Shown here in pieces: positions 1-8,050 of a stretch of 60,663 nt of DNA. How positions within the stretch are numbered: position 1 is the first letter of the stretch; each line of letters begins with the position of its first letter. The notes under the pieces are model-generated. The model searched no databases. It worked only from the letters and a program-made list of their open reading frames with translations, and was not told the DNA's origin. The DNA comes from Aequorivita sp. (GTDB taxonomy: Bacteria > Bacteroidota > Bacteroidia > Flavobacteriales > Flavobacteriaceae): NCBI GenBank assembly GCA_030690315.1, contig JAUYGY010000027.1, positions 1 to 60,663 on the forward strand, given 5' to 3'. A program made the position numbers and the translations under genes.

Positions 1-560
1 CCAGCTTCCTGAGCGCGGGAAAGGAAACCAGTAAACCCTCCATTGAAAATATTCATTTCGTTGAATGCTTCTTTGATTTGGGTTTTGTAGTCACCGATCC
101 CGATCTTTTGGTTTTCCAGCTCTGAGACGTTCGCCTTTATAAAATTGGTGTTCTCATCGAGCTTTTTGTTAATTTCAGCAATGGCCTTTTGACCTTCCAC
201 AGTTGTGGCGTTGACCTCATTTCGGATCTTCTTTAGCTCAGCATTGTTTTTTGCCGCGGCCGAAACCGTAACTACTTCTTTTGCGAGTGCTGCATCCAGT
301 TTTTGAGTAATGGAAACAGTTCCACCGCTTGCCGATGTAAGGTTGGAGAGCTGCTTCTGGTTTATACCGTATTCCCTGGAAACATTCTTTAGCCGGGCTT
401 CCAGCTTTACGTAAGTTTCGCTCACGGTGTCCCCGGAAGCCTTCAGTTCCTTTTGGCGTTCCTTTAGGTTCTCAAATTCGTTCTTGAGCTCGCTCGATTT
501 CTTGATGATGCCATCAACATCGATGTCCGCTTCAAATAATTTTATTCTTTCTGTTGCCAT
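1..560 (-). CDS. Phage tail tape measure protein, N-terminal part (runs off the window)
   Basis: The ATG at 560 opens a frame that reads off the left edge with no stop; about 186 residues are visible. They are rich in Lys, Glu, Gln and Asn with coiled-coil character over roughly residues 15-165, then become Gly/Phe-rich (NGGFTGFLSRAQEAG). This layout is usual for the start of tail tape measure proteins, the scaffold that sets tail length in long-tailed phages, and the wording resembles Flavobacterium prophage tape measures. The family call is inferred from composition and remembered similarity. The transmembrane and C-terminal parts that would confirm it lie outside the window. Another long coiled-coil phage protein is the alternative. 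Confidence 0.6.
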   Translation of the reverse strand, partial: MATERIKLFEADIDVDGIIKKSSELKNEFENLKERQKELKASGDTVSETYVKLEARLKNVSREYGINQKQLSNLTSASGGTVSITQKLDAALAKEVVTVSAAAKNNAELKKIRNEVNATTVEGQKAIAEINKKLDENTNFIKANVSELENQKIGIGDYKTQIKEAFNEMNIFNGGFTGFLSRAQEA

Positions 561-598
561 TTTTCAATAATTGGCGCGGGAAATTGTTCCCGAAATAT

Positions 599-1183
599 TT
601 ACAAGTACTTGGCAATTCCCTCATGATTGACCACAAGCTTACTGCCTTCTCTTCGGGGCTCGCCTTTTATCATCACTAACCCGCGAAAAGCATTTGAAAC
701 GTCCGGGAGCAACCCATGATCAACAAATCCCTTTTCCTGGGCTTCAGCAACTAGGGCCTCTATTTTTTTTGCAAAAGAGAGTGCCGCATTTTTTCGATCG
801 GTATCGGCATAATGATAATACTGTTTAAACATCCTTTGTTCCTCAGATTGGGTGAAATGCCCATCATCCCCGAGATCAAAATCATATTGGCGCCAAGAGG
901 TTCCAGCCTTCAATAAATTGTTTAATTGGTTCAGATCCACTCCCATTGATTGGTAGTTGAATTCTACTGTTGCATTGGGAAAAGGAAATCGCTTCTTGAG
1001 CTCTGCCTCGATATACTGAATTTTTTCTTTCCGGATAAGCTCTCTTTGCTTATTGGTTAAACTGCCTAGGACGCGCTCGGCCGCTTTTATAAATTTGTTG
1101 AGGTTATCCTCCGCTTTGATGAGAACGATCTGTTCACGTCTTAAATTTTTCTCATCGATCCATAATAATTCTGGTTCTTTCAT
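599..1183 (-). CDS. Phage-associated protein of unknown function (194 aa)
   Basis: I do not recognise this family. The product is 194 aa, soluble and charged, with no signal peptide or membrane segment. The N-terminal third is helical and basic (NLRREQIVLIKAEDNLNKF), and the middle is acidic and aromatic (SWRQYDFDLGDDGHF). It lies 38 bp upstream of the tape measure gene on the same strand. In many tailed phages that position holds a tail assembly chaperone, so a tail-assembly role is possible but rests on position only. No sign of truncation is seen; the frame is intact from ATG 1183 to the stop at 599. Confidence 0.55.
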   Translation of the reverse strand: MKEPELLWIDEKNLRREQIVLIKAEDNLNKFIKAAERVLGSLTNKQRELIRKEKIQYIEAELKKRFPFPNATVEFNYQSMGVDLNQLNNLLKAGTSWRQYDFDLGDDGHFTQSEEQRMFKQYYHYADTDRKNAALSFAKKIEALVAEAQEKGFVDHGLLPDVSNAFRGLVMIKGEPRREGSKLVVNHEGIAKYL

Positions 1184-1380
1184 TGCTTTTTAGTTAAATA
1201 TTAATATTGGTTTTGAGCCCTTTTTAGAGCATTTGTTATTTTTTGGTTCTCTATTGTTACTCTATCGGTCAAAATGGTGCTGGCAATGGCTAATTTTTGT
1301 TCCTGTGATCGGAATGAAACCCTAATTTGAATGCAATAATTTTCCTATAGAAACTATCTTTCCCTATATCTTGATTTTTT

Positions 1381-1977
1381 CTAAGGTGCATTTGTGGCAT
1401 CTTTCAATATTTTTTCCTGCATTTCTTTGATATATGCATCGCGTTCCTCCCGGGTCATTACCTTTGGTTCGACCTTTTGCCGATTGTCCATTTCGTAAAA
1501 CCCGGTATGCTTGTGAATCATTTCCATTGCGCGCTCTTTGGAGACGAACCAAAGCTTTACCACGGTGTCAACCGTTTCAATTTCGTCAACAGTGAATCTT
1601 CGAGTACTAGTTTCGTATTTTGTGATTAAGCGACGAACCTCAGCCGGAAGCTCTTTCACCTGATCAGGAGTCAATAACAGTGTTTGAGTTATATCCGAAT
1701 ATGCCCAGTTACGCAACTCATTCAGCAAAACCTCGTGGGAGGTCTGCAAAATCTTTTGGGCCTCCAGTTGCTTTTCCGAGAAGTAACTTTCAATTCGGTC
1801 ATTTTCGGTCAATTCCCGAAACCGTTTGTCTGAAGTTGAATCCTTTGCATTTGGATAAAACTTTTGATAAGCCCTAGTTCCATTAAAACCGTTGACGAAA
1901 TATTCGTCAATCACTAGCTTATATTTTTCAAATGTTCTTTCGGTCATTCTATTATTATTATAGGCACTCAGCTGCAT
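1381..1977 (-). CDS. Small terminase subunit-like protein
   Basis: The 198 aa product resembles terminase small subunits, which recognise phage DNA for packaging and recruit the large terminase. The N-terminal half is an HTH-type region (FEKYKLVIDEYFVNGFNGTR, then an alanine/tyrosine helix and SDKRFRELTEN), followed by helices and a C-terminal tail containing MTREERDAYIKEMQEKI. A second start at the internal Met11 (1947) is possible. It follows the 147-aa gene by 8 bp, so they are probably co-transcribed. No large terminase gene follows; the next genes are an unknown protein and a tape measure-like gene. The family call is by pattern, with moderate confidence. Confidence 0.6.
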   Translation of the reverse strand: MQLSAYNNNRMTERTFEKYKLVIDEYFVNGFNGTRAYQKFYPNAKDSTSDKRFRELTENDRIESYFSEKQLEAQKILQTSHEVLLNELRNWAYSDITQTLLLTPDQVKELPAEVRRLITKYETSTRRFTVDEIETVDTVVKLWFVSKERAMEMIHKHTGFYEMDNRQKVEPKVMTREERDAYIKEMQEKILKDATNAP

Positions 1978-1985
1978 TAAATACT

Positions 1986-2429
1986 TTAATTATTTTCATT
2001 ATTGAATTTAGCCATTAACTCCTTTATCCTCGCATCTCTTTGCTCAGGTGTCAATACACTATGCGAGACAGTGGCCTCAATCTTATGCTTTTTGGCAGGC
2101 TCTAAGTCCTCCAGTTTGATGATAAGCTTATGAATCCTCGCACGTGCATTCATCCCAGCGGGCGTGCCCTTGAATTCATCCCTCATACTTAAAAGATCCT
2201 GCTTCAGTTCGGCAATCTTGGCGGCCCTTCGGTTTTCGATATCGATCCTTTGGTCGGGCATCCAATTGTTATATGCCTGATTCAAGTATTTTCTGGCCTG
2301 CTGTAGCGATATATCCCATTCCGTTTTGATCTTTCGCAAAATCACATTGTCCTGGCTGCCCTCAATTATCCAATCCTGAACCTGAATAGCCCTTTTTTCC
2401 TTTTCTATTTTGGTACATCTATTTTTCAT
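1986..2429 (-). CDS. Phage DNA-packaging-like protein with terminase-type C-terminal motif (147 aa)
   Basis: The open frame extends upstream into the helicase gene, but the best start is the ATG at 2429, giving 147 aa (MKNRCTKIEKEKRAIQ). It has an N-terminal helix-turn-helix-like part (residues about 14-60), a central coiled coil (IAELKQDLLSMRDEFKG), and a tail with VLTPEQRDARIKELMAKF. That tail matches the tail of the following gene (MTREERDAYIKEMQEKI) in spacing and charge, so both may be packaging-type DNA-binding proteins. It sits between the helicase gene and the small terminase-like gene. Exact function is unknown. Confidence 0.55.
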   Translation of the reverse strand: MKNRCTKIEKEKRAIQVQDWIIEGSQDNVILRKIKTEWDISLQQARKYLNQAYNNWMPDQRIDIENRRAAKIAELKQDLLSMRDEFKGTPAGMNARARIHKLIIKLEDLEPAKKHKIEATVSHSVLTPEQRDARIKELMAKFNNENN

Positions 2430-2475
2430 ATCGTTATTTTTTATTGTCCTCGTTCGGTATTCCTGGTCCAGCTCA

Positions 2476-3981
2476 TCAGAATGGCAGATCATCTTCTTCC
2501 TCTTCGATTGGGGTGGAATAATCCTGTGATGCAGGAATATGTTTCGGTAGTTCCTTTTCAAAAAATACCTCCTCATAGATTTCTTCAAGATCACTGAAGA
2601 GGGTAAATTCCTTCTCAAACTTCATTCGGTTGCGAACCAGTCCACCGTTTCGGTTCTTAGCAATGATATACTCGGCTTCATTGTAAGTAGGCTCCCGGTT
2701 ATACTCATCATCCCATTGGTCAATTTTGTAATATTCCGGGCGGTAAATGAAATGCACGACATCCGCATCCTGTTCAATTGCTCCGGATTCTCGAAGATCG
2801 GAAAGCAATGGCCGTTTACTTCCTCCACGGGTTTCTACAGCTCTCGAAAGTTGGGAGAGTGCCATCATTGGCACGTGCAATGTTTTCGCCACGAGCTTCA
2901 GGCCCCGAGAAATATTCGATACTTCCTGTTCACGGTTCCCTTTGGACTTGGATGAAGAACCAGTCATCAGTTGAAGATAATCAAGCACAAAGAATTTGAT
3001 ACCGTAACGACTGGCCATTCGCTTTGCCTTTATCTGGAATTGTTCAATGCTAAGCGCTGCGGTATCATCGATGTAAAAAGGAATCTTCTCGAGCATCAAT
3101 TTTGCCTCACGGGATCTTTTGGCATCATCATCATTCAATCCGTGAAGCGTGAATTTTTGGTTATCAATACGTGCTTCCATTGAAATGATTCGATTGGTAA
3201 GCTGTTCCTTGCTCATCTCGAGGGAAAAGAACGCGGTTGGTATTCCCATTTTTGCAGCGTGGAGCGCATAACTTACGGCAAGTGCAGTCTTTCCCATTCC
3301 TGGACGGGCAGCCAAAATGATAAGCTCATCATCCCTCCAGCCTCCGGACTTTCTTGTTAGTTTTTTGATCGGGGTTTCTATCCCGGGTTTTATTTCCTGA
3401 CGGTAGATCTGTTCGCCCTTGGTTATCTGCGGTTCCATCAATGTACCGATGTGTGCTTCCTGTGGTTTTACTGAAACTTCGGAAACATCGTTGAGTTCGT
3501 TGTAAGCATCATCCAAGAGATCAAAAACATCAACGTCTGGCATATATGATTTTTCAATGATTTTGTTTGCGCTCTTGATCAACCTGCGCTGGATATACTT
3601 CTGAAGTATTATCCGAGTATGGTATTCGATGTGGGCGGATGATGAAACCTTTTGGGTCAATTGGATCAGATAAAATTGACCGCCCGAAAGTTCCAAGGTT
3701 CCGTTCACCTCCAGCTGGTCAGAAATCGTTAGAAGATCCACAGCATCCCCCTTCAGATAAACTTCACGAATGGCTTCAAAGATATGTTGGTGAGATTGCT
3801 TATAAAATACATCAGCATTCAAGAGGTGGAGTACTTCAGTGATTCCCTTCTGATCAATCATCAAGGCACCGATTACCACTTCCTCCAGATCAATTGCCTG
3901 AGGTGGAATCTTTCCTTTTTCGAGAGATATGATTTGCCCTGTTCGGGATTGGTAATTTGTTTGAGGCTTTAATTTTTCCAT
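2476..3981 (-). CDS. dnaB: Replicative DNA helicase, DnaB family, element-encoded
   Basis: The 501 aa product has both DnaB domains: an N-terminal helical domain (about residues 25-175, with PPQAIDLEEVVIGALM) and a C-terminal RecA-like motor. Walker A is ARPGMGKTALAVS near residue 225, the Walker B region is FFVLDYLQLM, and the DnaB signatures SLEMSKEQL and LSDLRESGAIEQDADVV are present. It unwinds DNA at replication forks as a hexamer. This copy lies in the phage-like element and is separate from the chromosomal dnaB that the host must have elsewhere. Its ATG overlaps the stop of the upstream replication gene by one base (TAATG), pointing to translational coupling with the initiator. Confidence 0.92.
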   Translation of the reverse strand: MEKLKPQTNYQSRTGQIISLEKGKIPPQAIDLEEVVIGALMIDQKGITEVLHLLNADVFYKQSHQHIFEAIREVYLKGDAVDLLTISDQLEVNGTLELSGGQFYLIQLTQKVSSSAHIEYHTRIILQKYIQRRLIKSANKIIEKSYMPDVDVFDLLDDAYNELNDVSEVSVKPQEAHIGTLMEPQITKGEQIYRQEIKPGIETPIKKLTRKSGGWRDDELIILAARPGMGKTALAVSYALHAAKMGIPTAFFSLEMSKEQLTNRIISMEARIDNQKFTLHGLNDDDAKRSREAKLMLEKIPFYIDDTAALSIEQFQIKAKRMASRYGIKFFVLDYLQLMTGSSSKSKGNREQEVSNISRGLKLVAKTLHVPMMALSQLSRAVETRGGSKRPLLSDLRESGAIEQDADVVHFIYRPEYYKIDQWDDEYNREPTYNEAEYIIAKNRNGGLVRNRMKFEKEFTLFSDLEEIYEEVFFEKELPKHIPASQDYSTPIEEEEDDLPF

Positions 3982-4700
3982 TATCCGACCGGTACGTTGT
4001 AGGATGTATTATCATCCTGGTTATTGTTTTTTAAATATTTGTCCTGGTTCTCGATCCAGACCCGTGCATAATTCCTAAAGCGGGGCATCAACTGGTCAGG
4101 CACAAATTCAATTTTCCCCTGAGCGATTTCAAGGTCCATTTTGTCGTTAAAGGAAACCTCCAGTTCTTTCCAGTTTTTGATGTTCTTTTTTTCCTGCATT
4201 TGGAATACCTCGAATTCTATCTGCTTTTTGGATTTTAGAATTTCAATGGCGCGCGCTTTTTTCTCGTTCTCTTGTTTTTGATTTTTTTGTTCTTTGTTTA
4301 ATGGTTTATCTATATTACCTCCGCTAGACCCCTGCTGAATACACTGCTGTATCAATGCTGAATCCAACGCTGACTTATTCGCTGGTATATCCGCTGACTT
4401 AATTTTTGATACACCGACAATGGATATAATATTGGGTGTGTTCTGATTTTTAGCCCTCTCAATTATTTGAATGAATCCCCACTCTTCCAAATTATGGAAT
4501 GCTTTGTAATAGGTATTTTTGGAACTTATCCCCGTTGCCTCCATTGAATAGAGTGAGGGAATTCCAAATTCCTCTTTCCACCCCATACGATTGCATAGTT
4601 CAATCATCCAGAAATAAACAGCGGTGTGCGCTGGTTTGGCCTTCGAGGGATTCTCGAAACACCAATCAAACCATGCTCTGGAGAGTTCGTAGCCTGTCAT
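3981..4700 (-). CDS. Phage replication initiator-like winged-helix protein
   Basis: The 239 aa product has an N-terminal winged-helix region (residues about 1-95; AWFDWCFENPSKAKPAHTAV, then GISSKNTYYKAFHNLEEWGF), a Lys/Glu/Gln-rich linker, and a C-terminal helical part. This is the layout of small initiator or helicase-loader proteins found just upstream of DnaB in Bacteroidota phages. It overlaps the DUF6291 gene by 4 nt (ATGA) and the helicase gene by 1 nt, so the three genes form one coupled replication unit. The role as origin-binding protein or loader is inferred from fold pattern and context. Confidence 0.6.
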   Translation of the reverse strand: MTGYELSRAWFDWCFENPSKAKPAHTAVYFWMIELCNRMGWKEEFGIPSLYSMEATGISSKNTYYKAFHNLEEWGFIQIIERAKNQNTPNIISIVGVSKIKSADIPANKSALDSALIQQCIQQGSSGGNIDKPLNKEQKNQKQENEKKARAIEILKSKKQIEFEVFQMQEKKNIKNWKELEVSFNDKMDLEIAQGKIEFVPDQLMPRFRNYARVWIENQDKYLKNNNQDDNTSYNVPVG

Positions 4701-5014
4701 ACCACATCTGAATTTCCTCGAAATGAAACACCGCCTTGAAAATTCCAGTGATACCTCCCGGTTACGGGATTGTATTTGGCGCGCTCTTGATCGATCTGAG
4801 TGGTTATTTTATTGAAGAGAGCAGTTGTATGCTTTCCGGCGCTTAGTGGGTCAGGTGCTCCGTTCACGTACTCAAACAAGGCCTTTATAAGTTTGCCAGC
4901 TTGTCGGTCAGTTAACCGCTGTATTTCAGTCGCCCAGCTTTTGTGTAGAACGAATGTAGTATTTGGTCTGGTTTGGGATTTTTTCCCTATATTTGTCTTA
5001 CTCATTATTTTCAT
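4697..5014 (-). CDS. DUF6291-like phage protein
   Basis: The 105 aa protein contains the pattern FVLHKSWATEIQRLTDRQAG followed by KALFEYVNG, which I recognise as the DUF6291 type found in phages and integrative elements of Bacteroidota and Firmicutes beside replication initiators. Its function is not known. Two starts are plausible, Met1 at 5014 and Met4 at 5005. Its stop overlaps the start of the initiator gene by 4 nt, so it is probably a replication-module protein. Confidence 0.6.
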   Translation of the reverse strand: MKIMSKTNIGKKSQTRPNTTFVLHKSWATEIQRLTDRQAGKLIKALFEYVNGAPDPLSAGKHTTALFNKITTQIDQERAKYNPVTGRYHWNFQGGVSFRGNSDVV

Positions 5015-5064
5015 TTAAAATACATCAACCCCAAGGACAGCGCTCAATTGTCATTGGGGTTTCT

Positions 5065-5373
5065 TTATGTGCTTAAACTGTGTTTTGTAGCTTTGCGCGA
5101 AATCTCGTCGTTTGAATCCTGGCGGTTCCTCAGCATCCAATGATCGAGGTCCTCTTTTCGAAAATAGATCTTTCGTCCCTCTGGCTTATAGAAGGGAATG
5201 TTTCCAGCCGAAGTGTGCTTGTACATATACGATTTAGAAAGGCCGGTATATCTGCACCCTTCTTCAAATGTGAGTATGGGCTTCAGGAAATAGAAAAGCT
5301 CTGATAATGTTTCAGGTATTTCCGAAAGTTTTGCGTGGGATTGGTGGGAAGTCTTACACATATTGAACCTCAT
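5065..5373 (-). CDS. Small helix-turn-helix DNA-binding protein (excisionase/HTH_17 type)
   Basis: The 102 aa product contains one helix-turn-helix of the MerR-like excisionase type: ILTFEEGCRYTGLSKSYMYK, then a wing ending GRKIYFRKEDLDHWM (residues about 33-85). Such proteins bind attachment sites as excisionases or act as AlpA-like regulators. Its ATG overlaps the stop of the other HTH gene by 4 nt (ATGA). Met1 or Met5 could be the start. Position next to the integrase supports a role in excision or in the lysogeny switch; which of the two HTH proteins is the excisionase cannot be told. Confidence 0.75.
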   Translation of the reverse strand: MRFNMCKTSHQSHAKLSEIPETLSELFYFLKPILTFEEGCRYTGLSKSYMYKHTSAGNIPFYKPEGRKIYFRKEDLDHWMLRNRQDSNDEISRKATKHSLST

Positions 5374-5636
5374 TTTCGTTTATCGGCGTGAGCTTCAATA
5401 TGTTCCTTTTCAAATAGATACCCAGATTTATGATATGGGTTAATGGGTTGGAGCGTACCTTTGTTTATGAGTTTTTGCACATTCCGTTGGGTACAGCTTA
5501 AGAATTTAGAGGCCTCTTCAGTATTGAGATAACGCATAATTATTTGCGTTTGGAGGGGCATATGGCCCGAAATATCAAAACTATTTTTTGTAAAAATAGA
5601 CCTCTTAGGATTTAGAGGTTTTTTGCTGGGTGCCAC
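5370..5636 (-). CDS. Small helix-turn-helix protein next to integrase (HTH_17 type)
   Basis: The 88 aa frame starts with GTG at 5636; ATG codons at 5561 and 5537 are alternatives and would give only the DNA-binding domain. The domain is MRYLNTEEASKFLSCTQRNV, then QKLINKGTLQP and the wing SGYLFEKEHIEAH, typical of excisionase-family HTH proteins. A TAnnTTTG-type box at 5663-5670 lies about 27 bp upstream of the GTG and supports a transcript beginning here, separate from the integrase. It heads the ATGA-coupled run of small genes that leads into the replication module. Confidence 0.7.
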   Translation of the reverse strand: MAPSKKPLNPKRSIFTKNSFDISGHMPLQTQIIMRYLNTEEASKFLSCTQRNVQKLINKGTLQPINPYHKSGYLFEKEHIEAHADKRK

Positions 5637-5662
5637 TGGGGCGAATTATCGAAGTAATAGAG

Positions 5663-5670
5663 CAAATATA
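5663..5670 (-). promoter_or_regulatory. Putative -7 promoter box of the element's early operon
   Basis: On the minus strand this reads TATATTTG, an exact match to the Bacteroidota -7 consensus TAnnTTTG, and lies just upstream of the first small HTH gene. No clear TTTG -33 box is seen at the expected distance, so it may be weak or activator-dependent. Confidence 0.45.
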
Positions 5671-5760
5671 ATTTATAACTTTGAACTTTCATAAAAACGA
5701 ACCAATATTTTTATATTTTTAGGAAAAATCTTTCCCTGGCTAAGGTTGAAAGATAGAATT

Positions 5761-6837
5761 TCATAATTCGATATCCGGTATATTATTTATGGCCTCATCC
5801 TTCAGCCGCTCAACGTGGTTTAGATATTTCAGGGTAGTTTTTGTGGACTTATGGCCCATAGCATCGGCCACGCTCTTTAAATTGGCGCCATTCATTAAAA
5901 GCAAACAGGCAAAGGAATGGCGCGCGCAATAGAACGTAATCTTTTTATCAATCTCGGCACGTTTTAGCCAGTGCTTCAGGTTTTTGTTAACTGCCACGTG
6001 ACTAATGTTATTTATTTTGAAGATACGCTCAGCCGGCTCCCCTGGTTCCCCCATCAAACGACTGGCCGCGGTATTGAGTGGATTATCGGTTTTAGCCTTC
6101 GTTTTCTCTCTAGCAATTATCAAACGACCATTTTTGATATTGGACCATTTTAAAACACGTATCTCAGCCAATCCTAAACCAGTATAGCAGCAAAAGAGAA
6201 AAGCCTTTTTAACCTCATCATTTCCGCAATGGGTTTTTGATAGGATCCTGAGCTCATCCATTTCTAAAATTTGCTTGTGAAGGGTGTCTCCTTTATTGGG
6301 ATTGGAGAAACGTATCTCGTTGGTAGGCATCTCTGGAATCAAACCTTTGATCTTCGCACTCCTCAAAATCTTTTTAAATCTGGTAAAATAATTGTGGGGC
6401 GTTTCTCCGGAAAGTAATGGATCTTGCAGGAGCGATTCCTTGAAACCTTCCATTATGTCGGGCGAGATATCAACTACATTAAGATTGTCGTTATCAATAT
6501 AGGATTTGAATTTTTTTAAGGCCGATTGAATCATCCGGCCATCCTTTTTGGTATATCGATCGATAAAGTTTTCGGCAAAGTCAAAGAAATTCATATTTTT
6601 GATATGAATGGGCGTGTACTGTGTTCCTTTGCTTATAAGCTCGATTTCCTTTTGGGCGGCCAAAGATTCAGCTATTCGCTTTTTCTCGTTCTTTTGGCTT
6701 GCTGTGTCCTTATTGTCACCTTTATTGATGGTTTTGATTCCTAAAAATTCATAGGCTCGTTTTCCATTGTGGTATATATCCAGATAGTAGCTTTTGCCAC
6801 CATCTTTCAAAATCTTTGTTCTTAATTTCACACTCAT
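5761..6837 (-). CDS. Tyrosine-type site-specific integrase
   Basis: The frame is open from 6858, but the start is best placed at the ATG at 6837 (MSVKLRTKILKDGGK), giving 358 aa; this is how such Bacteroidota integrases begin. There is a SAM-like core-binding domain (about residues 95-185) and a catalytic domain with Arg in YTGLGLAEIRVLKWSN, a Lys-bearing REKTKAK turn, ITFYCARHSFACLL, MGHKSTKTTLKYL, and the Tyr nucleophile in the last. The first His of the HxxR box is Tyr here, as in other integrases of this phylum. It catalyses integration and excision at an att site, probably just to its right, before 7082. Confidence 0.92.
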   Translation of the reverse strand: MSVKLRTKILKDGGKSYYLDIYHNGKRAYEFLGIKTINKGDNKDTASQKNEKKRIAESLAAQKEIELISKGTQYTPIHIKNMNFFDFAENFIDRYTKKDGRMIQSALKKFKSYIDNDNLNVVDISPDIMEGFKESLLQDPLLSGETPHNYFTRFKKILRSAKIKGLIPEMPTNEIRFSNPNKGDTLHKQILEMDELRILSKTHCGNDEVKKAFLFCCYTGLGLAEIRVLKWSNIKNGRLIIAREKTKAKTDNPLNTAASRLMGEPGEPAERIFKINNISHVAVNKNLKHWLKRAEIDKKITFYCARHSFACLLLMNGANLKSVADAMGHKSTKTTLKYLNHVERLKDEAINNIPDIEL

Positions 6838-6869
6838 AAAGTAACAACTGAGTAACAAAGTAACAATAA
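6838..6869. repeat. Short-period degenerate tandem tract at integrase start
   Basis: Three GTAAC words occur at about 8-13 nt spacing (plus strand: GTAACAACTGAGTAACAAAG then TAACAA), immediately upstream of the integrase ATG. It belongs to the same word family as the tracts near 35.9 and 43.4 kb. Confidence 0.5.
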
Positions 6870-7081
6870 TTTAAGGAAACTTAAAACAAACTATTGAATT
6901 AAAATTATCAACAAAGCTTTACAAACATTGTCTTTAAGGTGTTTTTAGTTTTCTTCTAGTTTCTAGGTTTCATTCCCATTCCGGGTACATTTTTAATCTG
7001 TTTAGAGGATTCAGCTTTTTTTTAAACAGTATTCACTTCTTTTTAGTATATTCATCCCCTATTCCCTAAAATATTTCTTCA

Positions 7082-7984
7082 GTGGTCAAAACACAATTTG
7101 GCATTAAGGATCTGGAAAATTTATCAAATGTTAAAGCCCATACTATCAGGATTTGGGAAAAACGTTATAATCTTCTTGAGCCAGATCGCACAGACACAAA
7201 CATCAGAAAGTATGATATTGAGAACCTAAAAAAATTACTCAACATAGCATATTTATACAATTCCGGCTATAAAATATCTAAGCTTGCAAGCTTGAGCCCC
7301 TTCCAACTTCAGAATTTGATTAAAAATAATATTCAAGGCCTTGATTCAGAATATATGCTGAATGTTTTTAAATCGGCAATGTTTGAATTTGACGGAGAAC
7401 TTTTTGACGCAACCCTGGAAAAACTGTTGGAAGAGAAATCCTTTCGGGAAATTTTTAAAGAAATATTTGTGCCTTTGCTTAGTGAAATGGGCATTTTATG
7501 GCATTCGGGCACAATTGATCCATCACACGAACATTTCATTTCAGAAAAAATAAAGCATACTATAATTCAGCATACAAAAAAGCGTACAAATAATACTTCG
7601 GAAAAAGAATCCCTTACTTTTGCGCTTTATCTTCCCTACCAAGAAATTCATGAAATTGGTTTGCTTTATGCCAATTATGAATTAATTTCTGCCGGTTTCA
7701 ACACAATTTTTTTAGGGGCAAATATCCCTTTGGAAAGTTTGAACCACGTGCTTAAAACCAAAACGAAAATCATTTTTGTAACCTATATTACTATCCAACC
7801 AGAAAAAGACAATCTTGAAAATTATCTTATTGATTTTCAAAATGAGGTGAACGCCAAAGGATCAAGTGAACTATGGGTACTGGGACGAAAAGTAGAAAAA
7901 TACGCAAAAAACACCAAGAACATTAAATTTTTCAAAGGCATAAATCAATTTACTGAGCAGGTTGAAAACTTAACAACTCATTGA
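7082..7984 (+). CDS. CarH-like MerR-family B12-binding light-responsive regulator
   Basis: The 300 aa product starts with GTG at 7082. Residues 5-75 are a MerR-type DNA-binding domain (FGIKDLENLSNVKAHTIRIW, then EKRYNLLEPDRTDTNIRKYD). Residues 90-165 are the four-helix cap with the exact W-x9-EH motif (W140, E150, H151), which in CarH contacts the adenosyl group of adenosylcobalamin. A Rossmann-like B12 domain follows, with E188-I-H190-E-I-G193 supplying the lower cobalt ligand His190. In the CarH family the cofactor is the light sensor: dark tetramers repress carotenoid genes and light breaks them. The gene faces crtI in the same direction, so it is very probably the regulator of the crt operon. 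Light response is inferred, not shown. Confidence 0.88.
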   Translation: MVKTQFGIKDLENLSNVKAHTIRIWEKRYNLLEPDRTDTNIRKYDIENLKKLLNIAYLYNSGYKISKLASLSPFQLQNLIKNNIQGLDSEYMLNVFKSAMFEFDGELFDATLEKLLEEKSFREIFKEIFVPLLSEMGILWHSGTIDPSHEHFISEKIKHTIIQHTKKRTNNTSEKESLTFALYLPYQEIHEIGLLYANYELISAGFNTIFLGANIPLESLNHVLKTKTKIIFVTYITIQPEKDNLENYLIDFQNEVNAKGSSELWVLGRKVEKYAKNTKNIKFFKGINQFTEQVENLTTH

Positions 7985-8050
7985 TTATTGGCATTTTGGT
8001 CTAAAATTAATTGTGATCTGGTTTATTACCTAAGGCCCATAGCTTAAAGA

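Noticed and set aside
1201..1344. Short minus-strand open frame between the TerS-like and 194-aa genes (ends KITNALKRAQNQY)
   Set aside because: Amino-acid usage looks coding-like, but there is no ATG or GTG start; an in-frame TTG gives only about 19 residues. Kept only as a possible relic.
1364..1552. 62-aa minus-strand frame overlapping the TerS-like gene
   Set aside because: Shadow frame of a gene with clear family features.
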